A stretch of 64,000 nt of DNA from Halalkalibacter nanhaiisediminis (lineage in GTDB: Bacteria > Bacillota > Bacilli > Bacillales > Bacillaceae_D): NCBI RefSeq assembly GCF_007830185.1, contig NZ_VLKZ01000003.1, positions 62,001-126,000 on the forward strand. The letters are read 5' to 3'. The stretch's first letter is position 1. Each line of letters starts with the position of its first letter. The notes beneath the pieces were generated by a model, which saw nothing but the letters and a program-made list of their open reading frames with translations, did no database searches and was not told where the DNA came from. Below are positions 44,163-52,685 of this stretch, piece after piece. The translations under genes and the position numbers were made by a program.

Positions 44163-45896
44163 ATGAATCAATCGAAAGAAGTAAATCGACCAGGAAGTGT
44201 TCTTATTATTTCTGCTATTATCGTAGGATTATTCGTATTATGGGGAGCACTTTCACCGGGATCTCTTGAATCAGCATCTGGACAAGGTTTAGGCTGGATG
44301 ATAGAGAATTTTGGTTGGTTTTATATGTTATCGACCGCGTTTTTTGTATTTTTTGTGATTGTGATTGCGATTAGTCCGTTCGGAAGGTTGAGATTAGGAA
44401 AGCCCGATGAACGTCCGCAGTACTCTTGGTTTTCCTGGATCGGAATGCTGTTTGCTGCAGGTATAGGTGTAGGTTTTGTCTTTTGGGGAGTTGCAGAACC
44501 TGTTCTTTATTATTTAGATACACCGATGGGATATACGCCTGAAACGCCAGAGGCTGCTGTTGCAGGTCTTAGGTATGCAGTCTATCATTGGGCGCTTCAT
44601 CCATGGGCCATTTTCTCAATTGTTGGATTAACGTTAGCGTACGTTCAATATCGTAAAGATCGACCTGGCTTAATTAGTTCTGCTTTTTATCCATTGATCG
44701 GTGATCGAATAAATGGCTGGGCAGGGCGCTCTATTGATATTCTTGCCGTTATCGCAACGTGTACGGGCGTGGCAACTACATTCGGGTTAAGTGCTTTACA
44801 AATAACGGGCGGGATCTCCCATATTTCACCGATCCCAAATAGTGTATTGACCCAGATTATTGTCATTATCATTGTGACATTTTTATTCATGTTCTCAGCG
44901 GCAACAGGAGTGGACAAAGGGATAAAAATTTTAAGTAATATTAATTTAATTTTAGCAGGTTTATTACTGCTATTTGTCATTATTTTTGGTCCAACACTCT
45001 TTATTGCAGAAAGCTTTGTCACAACATTAGGTGGTTATATTACAAATGTAACATCAATGAGTTTAACGATGACACCATTTACAGAAAGTGAATGGCTTGG
45101 AACGAATACAATATTCTTTTGGGCTTGGCATATTTCATGGGCTCCATTTATGGGGATTTTTATTGCGAGAATTTCACGAGGCCGAACGATCCGTGAATTT
45201 ATGGCGGGAGTGCTTATTGTTCCTTCTATTCTAGCTGTCCTTTGGTTTACAACATTTGGAGGAACTGCTTTATACTTAGAGATTTCTGGTGCTGCACCGA
45301 TTGGCGACCTTGTCATGAACAATGTGGAAGTTGCTTTGTTTACAACGTTAGCTGAATTGCCTTTAAGTGGGATTACGAATGTGCTTGCTGTCATTTTAAT
45401 TGCGATTTTCTTTATTACTTCAGCAGACTCCGCTTCGTATGTGTTAGGAGCCATGACATCAAATGGTAGTTTAAATCCACGCTTGTCTGTGAAATTGTTG
45501 TGGGGTTTTTTGATTGCAGGAACAGCTAGTGTTTTGCTTGTTAGTGGAGGTGGAGGTCTCCAAGCACTGCAGACTGCATCGATTATAGCAGCATTGCCTT
45601 TTGCAATCATTATGACGATCATGATAATCTCCATTCTTGTTATGTTTGGAAAAGATTATAAACAAGAAGGAATGAAGAGACGTAGAAAAAGAATGAAAAA
45701 ATTAAAAGAAGAAATTCGTGAAGAGTTTTATGAAGATATGAAGGAAGAGGTATACGAGGAGATTAAGGAAGATGTGAAAGAGGAAGTGTATGAGGAATTT
45801 AAGGAAGATATGAAGGAAAAAGTGTATGAGGAAATTAAAGAGGATTTATATAACGATTTAGATATTGATCAAAATAAGAAAAATAAAGACAAATAG
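44163..45896 (+). CDS. BCCT-family osmolyte transporter with repetitive acidic tail
   Basis: 577 residues. The first 500 are a 12-helix betaine/choline/carnitine transporter like OpuD: GMLFAAGIGVGFVFWGVAEP, the aromatic box in FFWAWHISWAPFMG (about 318-331), and SRGRTIREF. The last 75 residues are soluble and charged, with three repeats of 12 residues (EEVYEEIKEDVK, EEVYEEFKEDMK, EKVYEEIKEDLY). Tails of BCCT proteins can sense osmotic conditions; this one is unusually long. GGAAGGGG precedes ATG. Confidence 0.92.
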   Translation: MNQSKEVNRPGSVLIISAIIVGLFVLWGALSPGSLESASGQGLGWMIENFGWFYMLSTAFFVFFVIVIAISPFGRLRLGKPDERPQYSWFSWIGMLFAAGIGVGFVFWGVAEPVLYYLDTPMGYTPETPEAAVAGLRYAVYHWALHPWAIFSIVGLTLAYVQYRKDRPGLISSAFYPLIGDRINGWAGRSIDILAVIATCTGVATTFGLSALQITGGISHISPIPNSVLTQIIVIIIVTFLFMFSAATGVDKGIKILSNINLILAGLLLLFVIIFGPTLFIAESFVTTLGGYITNVTSMSLTMTPFTESEWLGTNTIFFWAWHISWAPFMGIFIARISRGRTIREFMAGVLIVPSILAVLWFTTFGGTALYLEISGAAPIGDLVMNNVEVALFTTLAELPLSGITNVLAVILIAIFFITSADSASYVLGAMTSNGSLNPRLSVKLLWGFLIAGTASVLLVSGGGGLQALQTASIIAALPFAIIMTIMIISILVMFGKDYKQEGMKRRRKRMKKLKEEIREEFYEDMKEEVYEEIKEDVKEEVYEEFKEDMKEKVYEEIKEDLYNDLDIDQNKKNKDK

Positions 45897-45899
45897 AAA

Positions 45900-45945
45900 A
45901 AAAGAAGTGAGTAGGTGCAATCTTGGGCAGTTACTCACTTCTTTT
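45900..45945 (+). terminator. Terminator after the BCCT gene
   Basis: AAAGAAGTGAGTA / TACTCACTTCTTTT. Confidence 0.8.
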
Positions 45946-46102
45946 AGTATCTTTTAGGTTAATCTGTCATACTCTTGTCGCTTATGAAAGTAAGACTTTT
46001 AGACCAATCTCATCTTGTGAACGTTTTTTGTCCATTCGAAATAGATAACGAAAATCACTATGTTATAATAAGGTACTTAGAAGTAGAACAGGAGCAATAG
46101 AT

Positions 46103-46702
46103 ATGACCATACATAAGATAAAAAAAGTCTCTCTGATACTGTTCGCAGACAAAGGTTATAATGGTGCATCTTTATCGGATATTGCTGCTGGTGTCGGTAT
46201 TAAAAAACCATCTATCTACGCACATTTTTCTGGAAAAGACGACCTTTATATGGCTGTTTTTGAAGAGGTTTTTCATTTGTATATTGAGCGGATGAAAGAC
46301 ATTAAAAATGAGTTAACATTTGAGCCATTAGACAAGAGGCTTTATCTTTATCTGCTTCGGTTAAGCGCTTTTATAGCCAAGCATCAAGCTGAAATGATGA
46401 TGTATAAGCGGGCTATTGTTTTTCCGCCTGAACAATTAAAAGAAATAGTTTCTAACCGTCACCAGCAAGTTAAAAAACTTCAAGATGAGATTTTGGAAGA
46501 CATTTTCTTAGAATTATGTAAAGCAGAAATCGTTGATCATAAGCAACAATCTGAATTAATAACAAGCTTTCATTGTATTTTAAATGGGAGTATTGTTCAA
46601 CAATTGCTTGATCAAAATGATAATCTTGAAAAAAGAGTAAACAGCATTTGGAAGATCTATTGGAATGGATTACTTTCACTGAAGAAAACGGCGTTACATT
46701 AA
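46103..46702 (+). CDS. TetR-family regulator
   Basis: 199 residues. N-terminal HTH KVSLILFADKGYNGASLSDIAAGVGIKKPSIYAHFSGKDDLYMAVFE (about 8-54). C-terminal helical domain without recognised ligand. It lies after the BCCT terminator, so a link to the transporter is only possible. Good GGAGCAATAGAT before ATG. Confidence 0.9.
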   Translation: MTIHKIKKVSLILFADKGYNGASLSDIAAGVGIKKPSIYAHFSGKDDLYMAVFEEVFHLYIERMKDIKNELTFEPLDKRLYLYLLRLSAFIAKHQAEMMMYKRAIVFPPEQLKEIVSNRHQQVKKLQDEILEDIFLELCKAEIVDHKQQSELITSFHCILNGSIVQQLLDQNDNLEKRVNSIWKIYWNGLLSLKKTALH

Positions 46703-46714
46703 TTGCTCTTCTCT

Positions 46715-46802
46715 GTGTTAAAGTTGGGTCGTTTCTAGTTGGATAGAAAAAGAATCATGCTTTTTCATTCTAGGTTGAGAGTAAAAGCTCATGAAAGTTT
46801 TA
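46715..46802 (+). repeat. Dispersed repeat B, copy
   Basis: TTAAAGTTGGGTCGTTTCTAG, then a 45-base insertion relative to the 55 kb copy, then GCTCATGAAAGTTTT. Lies after the tetR gene; no gene in 46703-46925. Confidence 0.55.
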
Positions 46803-46846
46803 TTTATCAAAGAAGGATTTTTAAATTGTTCTGTAATTCCGTTATC

Positions 46847-46866
46847 CGCCTAACACTTCTTAGGCG
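46847..46866 (+). terminator. Short hairpin
   Basis: CGCCTAA/TTAGGCG with six-base loop, followed by CTTGTTTCAT; weak terminator candidate for tetR. Confidence 0.45.
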
Positions 46867-46925
46867 CTTGTTTCATATTTTAGTAAGGACACTGATAACT
46901 GAAATGAAACAAGAAAGGGTGTTAA

Positions 46926-47240
46926 ATGATGGGGAATTATGATCAACAGTTGATAAATACTGTAATCGAAAAGGTTCTAAGTAATTATGAAATTCGGCCT
47001 GCGAATAATGTAACAAAGAAAGGAAAAAAGCAAAATAAGCAAGCCATTGAAAAAATCCAAGCAGAAATTGGCCAATTTTTTGAAAGTGAAAAAGGTGTCA
47101 TTCCGCAAAGAAATGTACCTCAAAATGATAGAACAAGTAAAAGAATGAATCCAAAGGTTCCTGTTTCAATTAAGAATGTCGTACAGGATCAAAATGATGT
47201 AAACCAAGTTAAAACATATATAAACTTACAAAATGATTGA
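46926..47240 (+). CDS. Hydrophilic protein, unknown function
   Basis: 104 residues, rich in Asn, Gln and Lys (VTKKGKKQNKQ, RNVPQNDRTSKRMNP), without signal peptide or membrane segment. AAGGGTG lies five bases ahead of ATG 46926. The composition resembles small spore-associated proteins, but no family is recognised. Followed by a good terminator. Confidence 0.6.
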   Translation: MMGNYDQQLINTVIEKVLSNYEIRPANNVTKKGKKQNKQAIEKIQAEIGQFFESEKGVIPQRNVPQNDRTSKRMNPKVPVSIKNVVQDQNDVNQVKTYINLQND

Positions 47241-47360
47241 AAAGCTCTACAGCTTTAACAAAGTGGAAAAGGACAGGGAATGATCCTAACGGGTTCAGTT
47301 TTGGGAGGGAAAACGCTAATTTACAGATTAAATAACATTGTAAACTGAAATTAGCATACA

Positions 47361-47393
47361 AAAACGCACAGATTTTCAATATCTGTGCGTTTT
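47361..47393 (+). terminator. Terminator
   Basis: AAAACGCACAGAT / ATCTGTGCGTTTT. The remainder of 47241-47538 shows only a GATAAACC/GGTTTATC hairpin at about 47503-47534. Confidence 0.8.
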
Positions 47394-47538
47394 ACTCATC
47401 TTTTCTTCCCTTGTTGAATGAACGCTTTCGTTCGTTGAAGAAAGAATTTCCTTATTCTGATTTTAATATTAAATATCAAAATTCCTATAAGAGTTTGAAA
47501 AAGATAAACCAAGCCTCATTCGCTCGGTTTATCTTAAA

Positions 47539-47617
47539 TACATTGTCTAAAACCAGCAACACATTGACAGGCCTCTGGTACTTGTCGCTCTATGACCAAG
47601 GCACTTACGCTTTTTAA
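47539..47617 (+). repeat. Dispersed structured repeat A, 3'-half copy 4
   Basis: ACATTGACAGGCCTCTGG...GACCAAGGCACTTACGCTTTTT, matching the right half of copies 1-3; the left half is diverged. Ends five bases from the stop of the minus-strand DUF3231 gene. Confidence 0.65.
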
Positions 47618-47622
47618 GTGTA

Positions 47623-48141
47623 TTACACGTGTGCTAGCTCTTTCTGTCCAGTGTGCAATGGGGGAACGATTAACCAACCTTTTTCTTTATTCAGGCGAAG
47701 AGTGGCAGATCCCAATTGTAATTTTTGGATGTGGAATTGAGCAAACATCGTGGCTATATCTTCGCGTGTACATTGGCCAATAATTTGACTACAAGCAATT
47801 AAACCAGCAGCAGAATCTGCACTAAGAGCAGCTGCTATTTCCATGTCGTTAAAGCGTGCTCCAGCGGGAATAGAATCAAGGTCAGCGTTAGGACGTTCAG
47901 GAGGTGTTGGTGGTAGCATCACACCATTTGCTTTTAATAAAGTCTCAATTTCTGTATTTTCCTTTTGTGCTTGCTGTAGAAAGTTTTCGATTAATCTACG
48001 CAAGTCTTTATCGCCTGCGTGATTATAAAATGTTTGATAAGCTGATACCTTTCCTTTAGAGGTAGTTAAATATCCCCATGTAGAAAATACTTCTCCATAG
48101 TGCATTGGTTCTTTTTGTTGATCGCCACTTAGTATACCCAT
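47623..48141 (-). CDS. DUF3231 family protein
   Basis: 172 residues from ATG 48141 after GGAGGAGAT. MGILSGDQQKEPMHYGEVFSTWGYLTTSKGKVSAYQTF is a typical DUF3231 opening; helical, ferritin-like bundle related to CotF-type spore coat proteins. Most family members have two such modules (about 330 residues); this one has a single module. Probably sporulation-related; function unknown. Confidence 0.85.
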   Translation of the reverse strand: MGILSGDQQKEPMHYGEVFSTWGYLTTSKGKVSAYQTFYNHAGDKDLRRLIENFLQQAQKENTEIETLLKANGVMLPPTPPERPNADLDSIPAGARFNDMEIAAALSADSAAGLIACSQIIGQCTREDIATMFAQFHIQKLQLGSATLRLNKEKGWLIVPPLHTGQKELAHV

Positions 48142-48260
48142 TTTTATCTCCTCCATTTGTTTCGTTTAATGTCATGCATCTTGAACATGACATTAGTTAG
48201 AATGCACAAAAAGGAGATGGAATTATAATAGAAAGTTATGGTATGTACAAAATGTAAATA

Positions 48261-48300
48261 ACAAAAAAGCATACGATCAGTATTTAAATCGCATGCTTTA
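48261..48300 (-). terminator. Terminator for the 44-residue gene
   Basis: Read on the minus strand: AGCATGCGAT / ATCGTATGCTTTTTT. Confidence 0.75.
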
Positions 48301-48307
48301 TCTTTTA

Positions 48308-48442
48308 TTACGTAAATGCCTTAATGTCTAACCCGAAATGAACAAACAAAAAAACAACAATCATCATAATAATCCCAATCCCAAGCCCATAAAGAGCTTC
48401 TTTCAGAATGGCAAAATCACTTGGTTGCTTTGGTTGGCCCAT
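48308..48442 (-). CDS. 44-residue membrane protein
   Basis: Minus-strand ATG 48442 after GAGGTAAGAAG encodes MGQPKQPSDFAILKEALYGL, followed by a hydrophobic helix of about 17 residues (GIGIIMMIVVFLFVHFG) and IKAFT. It has its own binding site and terminator, so it is a real gene in my view. Similar in size and layout to other Bacillus one-helix proteins; family unknown. Confidence 0.7.
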   Translation of the reverse strand: MGQPKQPSDFAILKEALYGLGIGIIMMIVVFLFVHFGLDIKAFT

Positions 48443-48630
48443 CTTCTTACCTCATTTCTCATTTAAGTGACCATATCTTATCACAATGCTTCTGCATTGA
48501 TACGTATCAAAATACCTGTTTTTTTAGCATATTATCTCATTGTTAAAAGGAGATAGGAGATCAATTTTTACAATACTTAACCGTATATACTGTATGGATT
48601 TTATATCCTAAGTTGACCTAGGCCCATACT

Positions 48631-48664
48631 AAAAGAGAAAGATCATTGTGTGATCTTTCTCTTT
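48631..48664 (-). terminator. Terminator overlapping the tauE 3' end
   Basis: AAAAGAGAAAGATCA / TGATCTTTCTCTTT; it works in both directions by sequence and includes the last tauE codons. Confidence 0.75.
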
Positions 48665-49509
48665 GGAGATTGTTGAAGGTATTTATGAGTTAAAATGAAA
48701 AAGAAAATAATGGTAAATGTGCAGATGATGAATAATCCTATGCTTGATAATGAGAAAATATTTGATAAGACACTAGCAATCATACAAATATACAAAATTC
48801 CGAGAAATCTACGCAATGATTTTTCCTCAACTAAAGAGGTGGCCTTCGCTCCAAGTGGTGCACCAATAAATGTCCCAATAATAAGCGAAATACCCATTAA
48901 ATAGTTCAAAGAGCTTGACATACTATAGGATAAAAAACCTGCACTCACGATAAAAACAACAGAGGCTAGGCTGGTTCCTACGGCATGAGGTACCTTCAAT
49001 CCAAGTAATGCAATTAAGAGAGGAACAATAAAAAAGCCTCCGCTAACACCTAAAGCAGCTGAAATAAACCCTGCTCCTAATCCAATTAACCCAGCAATCA
49101 GCATCGGTGAAAGGAGAGGAGAGCGCTTTAAGCGATGAGTTCTCTGTTTCTTCAGTAGCGTAAAAGAGAAGAAAGTAAGAAGAGCGATGTAAGAAATCGA
49201 AATGAAAGCTTCTGCATGTCCAAGAGTATCAAGATTAAGCATAATTGGGTGTGCAATTTGTGTGCCGATTATCCCTGCAATATTAATCACTGCTACATAT
49301 CGCCATTGAATATTCTTCAGTCGAAAGTGAGCAATGGCACCAGAGATAGAAGTGCCGAGAGATAACATCAAGCTTGTACCAATAACGAGAGTCGGCGAAA
49401 AACCAAGTAATAAGAGCAAAGGAGTTAAAATAATTCCTCCACCAATACCGAAAAAACCAGAAAAAACACCAATTATTGCACCTAAAATAATATAAATAAA
49501 GATTTCCAT
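48643..49509 (-). CDS. TauE/SafE-family sulfite/organosulfonate exporter
   Basis: 288 residues, about eight membrane helices, with the family's GVFSGFFGIGGGIILTPLLLLLG start (14-36) and the second internal repeat GLGAGFISAALGVSGGFFIVPLLIALLGLKVPHAVGTS. Anion export; substrate inferred from family. Strong GGAGGAGGC site. Single gene. Confidence 0.9.
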   Translation of the reverse strand: MEIFIYIILGAIIGVFSGFFGIGGGIILTPLLLLLGFSPTLVIGTSLMLSLGTSISGAIAHFRLKNIQWRYVAVINIAGIIGTQIAHPIMLNLDTLGHAEAFISISYIALLTFFSFTLLKKQRTHRLKRSPLLSPMLIAGLIGLGAGFISAALGVSGGFFIVPLLIALLGLKVPHAVGTSLASVVFIVSAGFLSYSMSSSLNYLMGISLIIGTFIGAPLGAKATSLVEEKSLRRFLGILYICMIASVLSNIFSLSSIGLFIICTFTIIFFFILTHKYLQQSPKRKITQ

Positions 49510-49681
49510 TAAAGCCTCCTCCGTGTTTCATTATAACGGTAATTCTGTTCAGTTTAAAGTCGCAAGATGCTGTTGAAAAAAGCTAGAATTAGTCGAACGA
49601 AAAATGATGATTATAAAAGGATTTCATCTAAAAAAAAAAAAGAATAGTTAATGTTGGAGAGAACGGTTAGGAGAATGAAAA

Positions 49682-51490
49682 ATGAATTTGTCGATATTAA
49701 CTGCAGGTTTTGAATCATCTTTATTAGGCCAAGCGATTATTAATGAATCTGGTAAATTTTTGTTTATAAATCAATCCTTTTGTCAAACGATAGGATATGC
49801 CAAAGAAAGGCTGAGTACTCTTAGTCTACAAGCAATTATCATTGAAGAAAATGAGAATGATATGTCTAATTTTCAATTTATATTAAAAAAAGGGATTCGT
49901 CAGGCGCAGTTTCAAAAAAACATATTACATGGAGAGGGATTTTTGCAATCGATTACATTTACTATTACTGATATTTCAAGTGGGAATGAAGTGGCCTATC
50001 ATATACAGACTGATAAACTGATGATGCCAAGTAATTTGAGAAATAGTCAACAGTTAACAGATATTATTAATGAAAGAGATGAAGTTCGCTTGCCCAAGAA
50101 AATCTTAGACGGAATAAAAGATGCGGTTATTACGATTCGTTTGGATGGGCAATTTTTATATGCAAATGAGGAAGCTGAACGAATGTTTGGAAAAAGAGAA
50201 GATGAACTCCTAGAAAAGAATTTTTGGGAGTATTTAGAGCTTGATCAAAATAAAGAATTATCTAATAAAATTTATTTATTGCTTGCTGGAGAGGATTATA
50301 TAGAGATTGAATATTATTTAGAAAATTTGCAATGTTGGTATAATGTGCGTGCTTATCGTTCAGATGAGCGAGTAACGATGTATTTTATGAACATAACAAA
50401 TCGAAAAAAAATGGAGCAGGAACTACGAGAAAGTGAGAAGCGATACCGAAGCTTAGTTGAACATACTCCTGAGACAATTTCCGTTCATGATGGTGAAAAT
50501 ATTATTTATATGAACCCTGCAGGAAATAAATTATTTGGTGCAACAAACAGAAAGGAGCTAGTAGGAAAGAAATTATCAGAACTGCTGGCTCGTCAAGAAT
50601 TAACAAGGGTAAAGGAAAACAATAGGTTATTGTTAGCTGGTAAAAAAAGAGTGACGACCGCAATTGTAACAATAAAAAAATTAGATGGTACAATGTTAGA
50701 GGTGGAATCGACTTCAACTATTATATTATTCAGAGGGAAGCCAGTATTTAGAACGATATTAAAGGATATTTCAGAACGTAAAAAGGTGGATGACCTAATT
50801 CGAAAATCAGATAAATTATCTGTTGTGGCTCAATTAGCAGCAGGAGTGGCACATGAAATACGTAATCCACTCACAACGGTCAAAGGATTTCTGCAATTAT
50901 TTCAAAATGAGGAGTCATACAACGGTTATTATTTAAAACTAATGATGGAAGAATTAGAGCGTGTTGAATCAATTATTTATGAGTATTTAACATTAGCCAA
51001 ACCTAATTACGAACAGGATTTTCAAAATATTAGAATAGATACCTTATTAAAACAATTACTAACGTTAACAGAAACGCACTCAAATATGATAAATATTAAA
51101 CTTGAATTCAACGCTGAAGAAGTTCCTATTATTTTAGGATTGGAGAAGGAATTAAAGCAAGTCTTTATCAATATTATTCGAAATGCGATGGAGGCTGTTG
51201 AGGAAAATGGTATCATCTCTGTGCGTGTACGTAATCATCCTGACGACTTTGTCTGTATTCAGGTTGAAGATAATGGATGTGGCATGCCGAGAGAACGAAT
51301 TGAACGCTTAGGGGAGCCTTTTTATTCTACGAAAGAAAGGGGAACAGGGCTTGGTCTAATGGTTTGTTATAAAATTATTGAACATCATGGAGGAATCTTG
51401 AATGTTTATAGTGAGGTTAACCGTGGAACGAAGGTTGAAATCATTTTACCTACATTAAAAAAGCGGAAAAAGGAAATGCTTATGATATAG
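49682..51490 (+). CDS. PAS sensor histidine kinase, sporulation-kinase type
   Basis: 602 residues, no membrane segments. Three PAS domains (about 10-110, 140-245, 255-365), then HisKA with phosphorylated His391 in AAGVAHEIRNPLTTVKGFLQLFQ, and HATPase_c (N-box NAMEAVEENG, DNGCGMP, GTGLGL). The HisKA block is like KinA/KinE, which feed the Spo0F-Spo0B-Spo0A phosphorelay. No response regulator gene is adjacent, which fits an orphan phosphorelay kinase. Confidence 0.9.
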   Translation: MNLSILTAGFESSLLGQAIINESGKFLFINQSFCQTIGYAKERLSTLSLQAIIIEENENDMSNFQFILKKGIRQAQFQKNILHGEGFLQSITFTITDISSGNEVAYHIQTDKLMMPSNLRNSQQLTDIINERDEVRLPKKILDGIKDAVITIRLDGQFLYANEEAERMFGKREDELLEKNFWEYLELDQNKELSNKIYLLLAGEDYIEIEYYLENLQCWYNVRAYRSDERVTMYFMNITNRKKMEQELRESEKRYRSLVEHTPETISVHDGENIIYMNPAGNKLFGATNRKELVGKKLSELLARQELTRVKENNRLLLAGKKRVTTAIVTIKKLDGTMLEVESTSTIILFRGKPVFRTILKDISERKKVDDLIRKSDKLSVVAQLAAGVAHEIRNPLTTVKGFLQLFQNEESYNGYYLKLMMEELERVESIIYEYLTLAKPNYEQDFQNIRIDTLLKQLLTLTETHSNMINIKLEFNAEEVPIILGLEKELKQVFINIIRNAMEAVEENGIISVRVRNHPDDFVCIQVEDNGCGMPRERIERLGEPFYSTKERGTGLGLMVCYKIIEHHGGILNVYSEVNRGTKVEIILPTLKKRKKEMLMI

Positions 51491-51501
51491 CATTTCCTTT
51501 G
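51469..51501 (+). terminator. Terminator overlapping the kinase 3' end
   Basis: AAAGGAAATGCT / AGCATTTCCTTTG; includes the kinase stop codon in the loop. Confidence 0.65.
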
Positions 51502-51526
51502 TTTGTCTTGTGTTTTGTCAGTGGAA

Positions 51527-51901
51527 TTAGCTGTCTGTTCGGCGGTCTCTAACGTAGCCTTTTAAATCTGTGAGCATCTGCTGTCGTTCGTTTTCAGGCG
51601 AGGTGAAATCGATACCGTACTCATAAGAGTTAGAAAGAATGGTTTTCCAAACAACTTCACCTCGCAAAATAAGTTCGTTTTCTTGAAGAGTAAATTCGAT
51701 TTCCAGAAATATGTTTATTTTTTTTGGATCAGGTAGTTCAAAAGTGGTCTCTATTTTCATTCCTCCAGGACTTATATCAAGAATAGATAGTTGTCCTTCA
51801 GAGCTTTCAACGTCGTGATCCTCAATTTTCACTAATTTAAAGTGACCATCTAAGGGCTCTGCGAATTCATAACGGAATGAATCTTCTCGACGGTACTTCA
51901 C
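51527..51901 (-). CDS. PilZ-domain protein
   Basis: 124 residues from GTG 51901. The c-di-GMP-binding elements are present: RREDSFRYEF (RxxxR region, 4-8) and DISPGGMK (D/NxSxxG, about 42-49), followed by the PilZ beta barrel (GEVVWKTILSNSYEYGIDF). A stand-alone PilZ protein, so an effector for motility or matrix control is plausible. Confidence 0.88.
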   Translation of the reverse strand: MKYRREDSFRYEFAEPLDGHFKLVKIEDHDVESSEGQLSILDISPGGMKIETTFELPDPKKINIFLEIEFTLQENELILRGEVVWKTILSNSYEYGIDFTSPENERQQMLTDLKGYVRDRRTDS

Positions 51902-52075
51902 AATATTTTCTCTCCTTCTTTAATATGGATTTTTTTATAATTATATTAAAAGTTTCAATGATAAGAAAAGTCAATGGATTTTATCATAAAACTACCATAT
52001 TTTCATTAAGTCGAGTGTGACAATCCCGAAAAGTTTTGTGAAAATTTGTAATTAAAAGATAAACACTTCTAACTT

Positions 52076-52104
52076 TTGAGGGCGTTTAGTATGATGAATA
52101 TAGT
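52076..52104 (+). promoter_or_regulatory. Promoter of the small lipoprotein gene
   Basis: TTGAGG (52076-52081), 17 bases, TATAGT (52099-52104). Confidence 0.6.
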
Positions 52105-52130
52105 TGGAAGCAAAATACTACATATTCCAA
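52102..52130 (+). promoter_or_regulatory. Inverted repeat in the lipoprotein leader
   Basis: AGTTGGAA and TTCCAACT, an 8-bp perfect inverted repeat around the transcription start, ahead of AAGGAGG. Could be an operator or a 5' stabilising stem. Confidence 0.45.
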
Positions 52131-52155
52131 CTCACATACAAAGGAGGAATTTCTA

Positions 52156-52296
52156 ATGAACAAGAAATTACTTTATACGGTATTAGCGGGAGCACTCTCA
52201 ATTAGCGTGTTAGCAGCATGCGGTGGGGAGCCTGCGGAAGAAGCTCCAGCAGATGATCCTGCAGTAGAAGCTCCAGCAGAAGAGCCAGCAGAATAA
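52156..52296 (+). CDS. 46-residue lipoprotein with acidic Ala/Pro/Glu tail
   Basis: ATG 52156 after AAGGAGGAAT. MNKKLLYTVLAGALSISVLAACGG is a lipoprotein signal with lipid Cys22. The mature part is only 25 residues, GEPAEEAPADDPAVEAPAEE and a few more, i.e. a disordered acidic stub. Own promoter and strong terminator. Similar stubs occur in bacilli but I know of no function. Confidence 0.8.
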   Translation: MNKKLLYTVLAGALSISVLAACGGEPAEEAPADDPAVEAPAEEPAE

Positions 52297-52320
52297 CATA
52301 AACAGCAAGCTATACATTTA

Positions 52321-52358
52321 AAAAAGAGCAATCACATTTTAAGTGGTTGCTCTTTTTT
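52321..52358 (+). terminator. Terminator of the small lipoprotein gene
   Basis: AAAAAGAGCAATCAC / GTGGTTGCTCTTTTTT. The rest of 52359-52600 shows nothing recognisable. Confidence 0.85.
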
Positions 52359-52644
52359 ATTTTGGCCTTACTTCTGTGTTTGTTGGACTGTAGGACGATT
52401 TGCACTCTTGCTATCGCTATTTTATATAGAAGCTCGGAGTCTAACTTGAATATATGATCAAAATTCTTGTTATTTCCAAATAATAATAGAAATGAAAGCA
52501 AACAGTTTAATAGGAACCTTTGTATGTGAGATTATCTACCTGTAATAATGGAAACAAAGAGAAAATTCTGTTATTAAAGATGTACGTACTTTTTTAAAAA
52601 AGAGTATTCATTTTCGAATAAGCATGTGTTATTATGCATGTACG

Positions 52645-52661
52645 AGTATAATTATTATACT
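52645..52661. promoter_or_regulatory. Palindrome upstream of artP
   Basis: AGTATAATTATTATACT, a perfect 8-1-8 palindrome just downstream of a possible -10 (TATTAT, 52630-52635) and 25 bases before the artP start; a second inverted repeat TATTC...GAATA lies at 52605-52620. Candidate operators of an unidentified regulator. Confidence 0.5.
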
Positions 52662-52685
52662 AAAAGAGAAAACGGGGGTTTTGAA

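Noticed and set aside
45035-45634. 199-codon minus-strand frame opposite the BCCT gene
   Set aside because: Antisense shadow produced by codon bias of the membrane protein gene.
45700-45880. Regular DNA repeats that could suggest a CRISPR-like array
   Set aside because: The 36-base units are in frame and encode the BCCT tail; there are no spacers.
46739-46942. 67-codon plus-strand frame
   Set aside because: Lies across dispersed repeat B and a hairpin, without a binding site.
47411-47617. 68-codon plus-strand frame
   Set aside because: Its end is repeat A copy 4 and its middle a hairpin; the frame is fortuitous.
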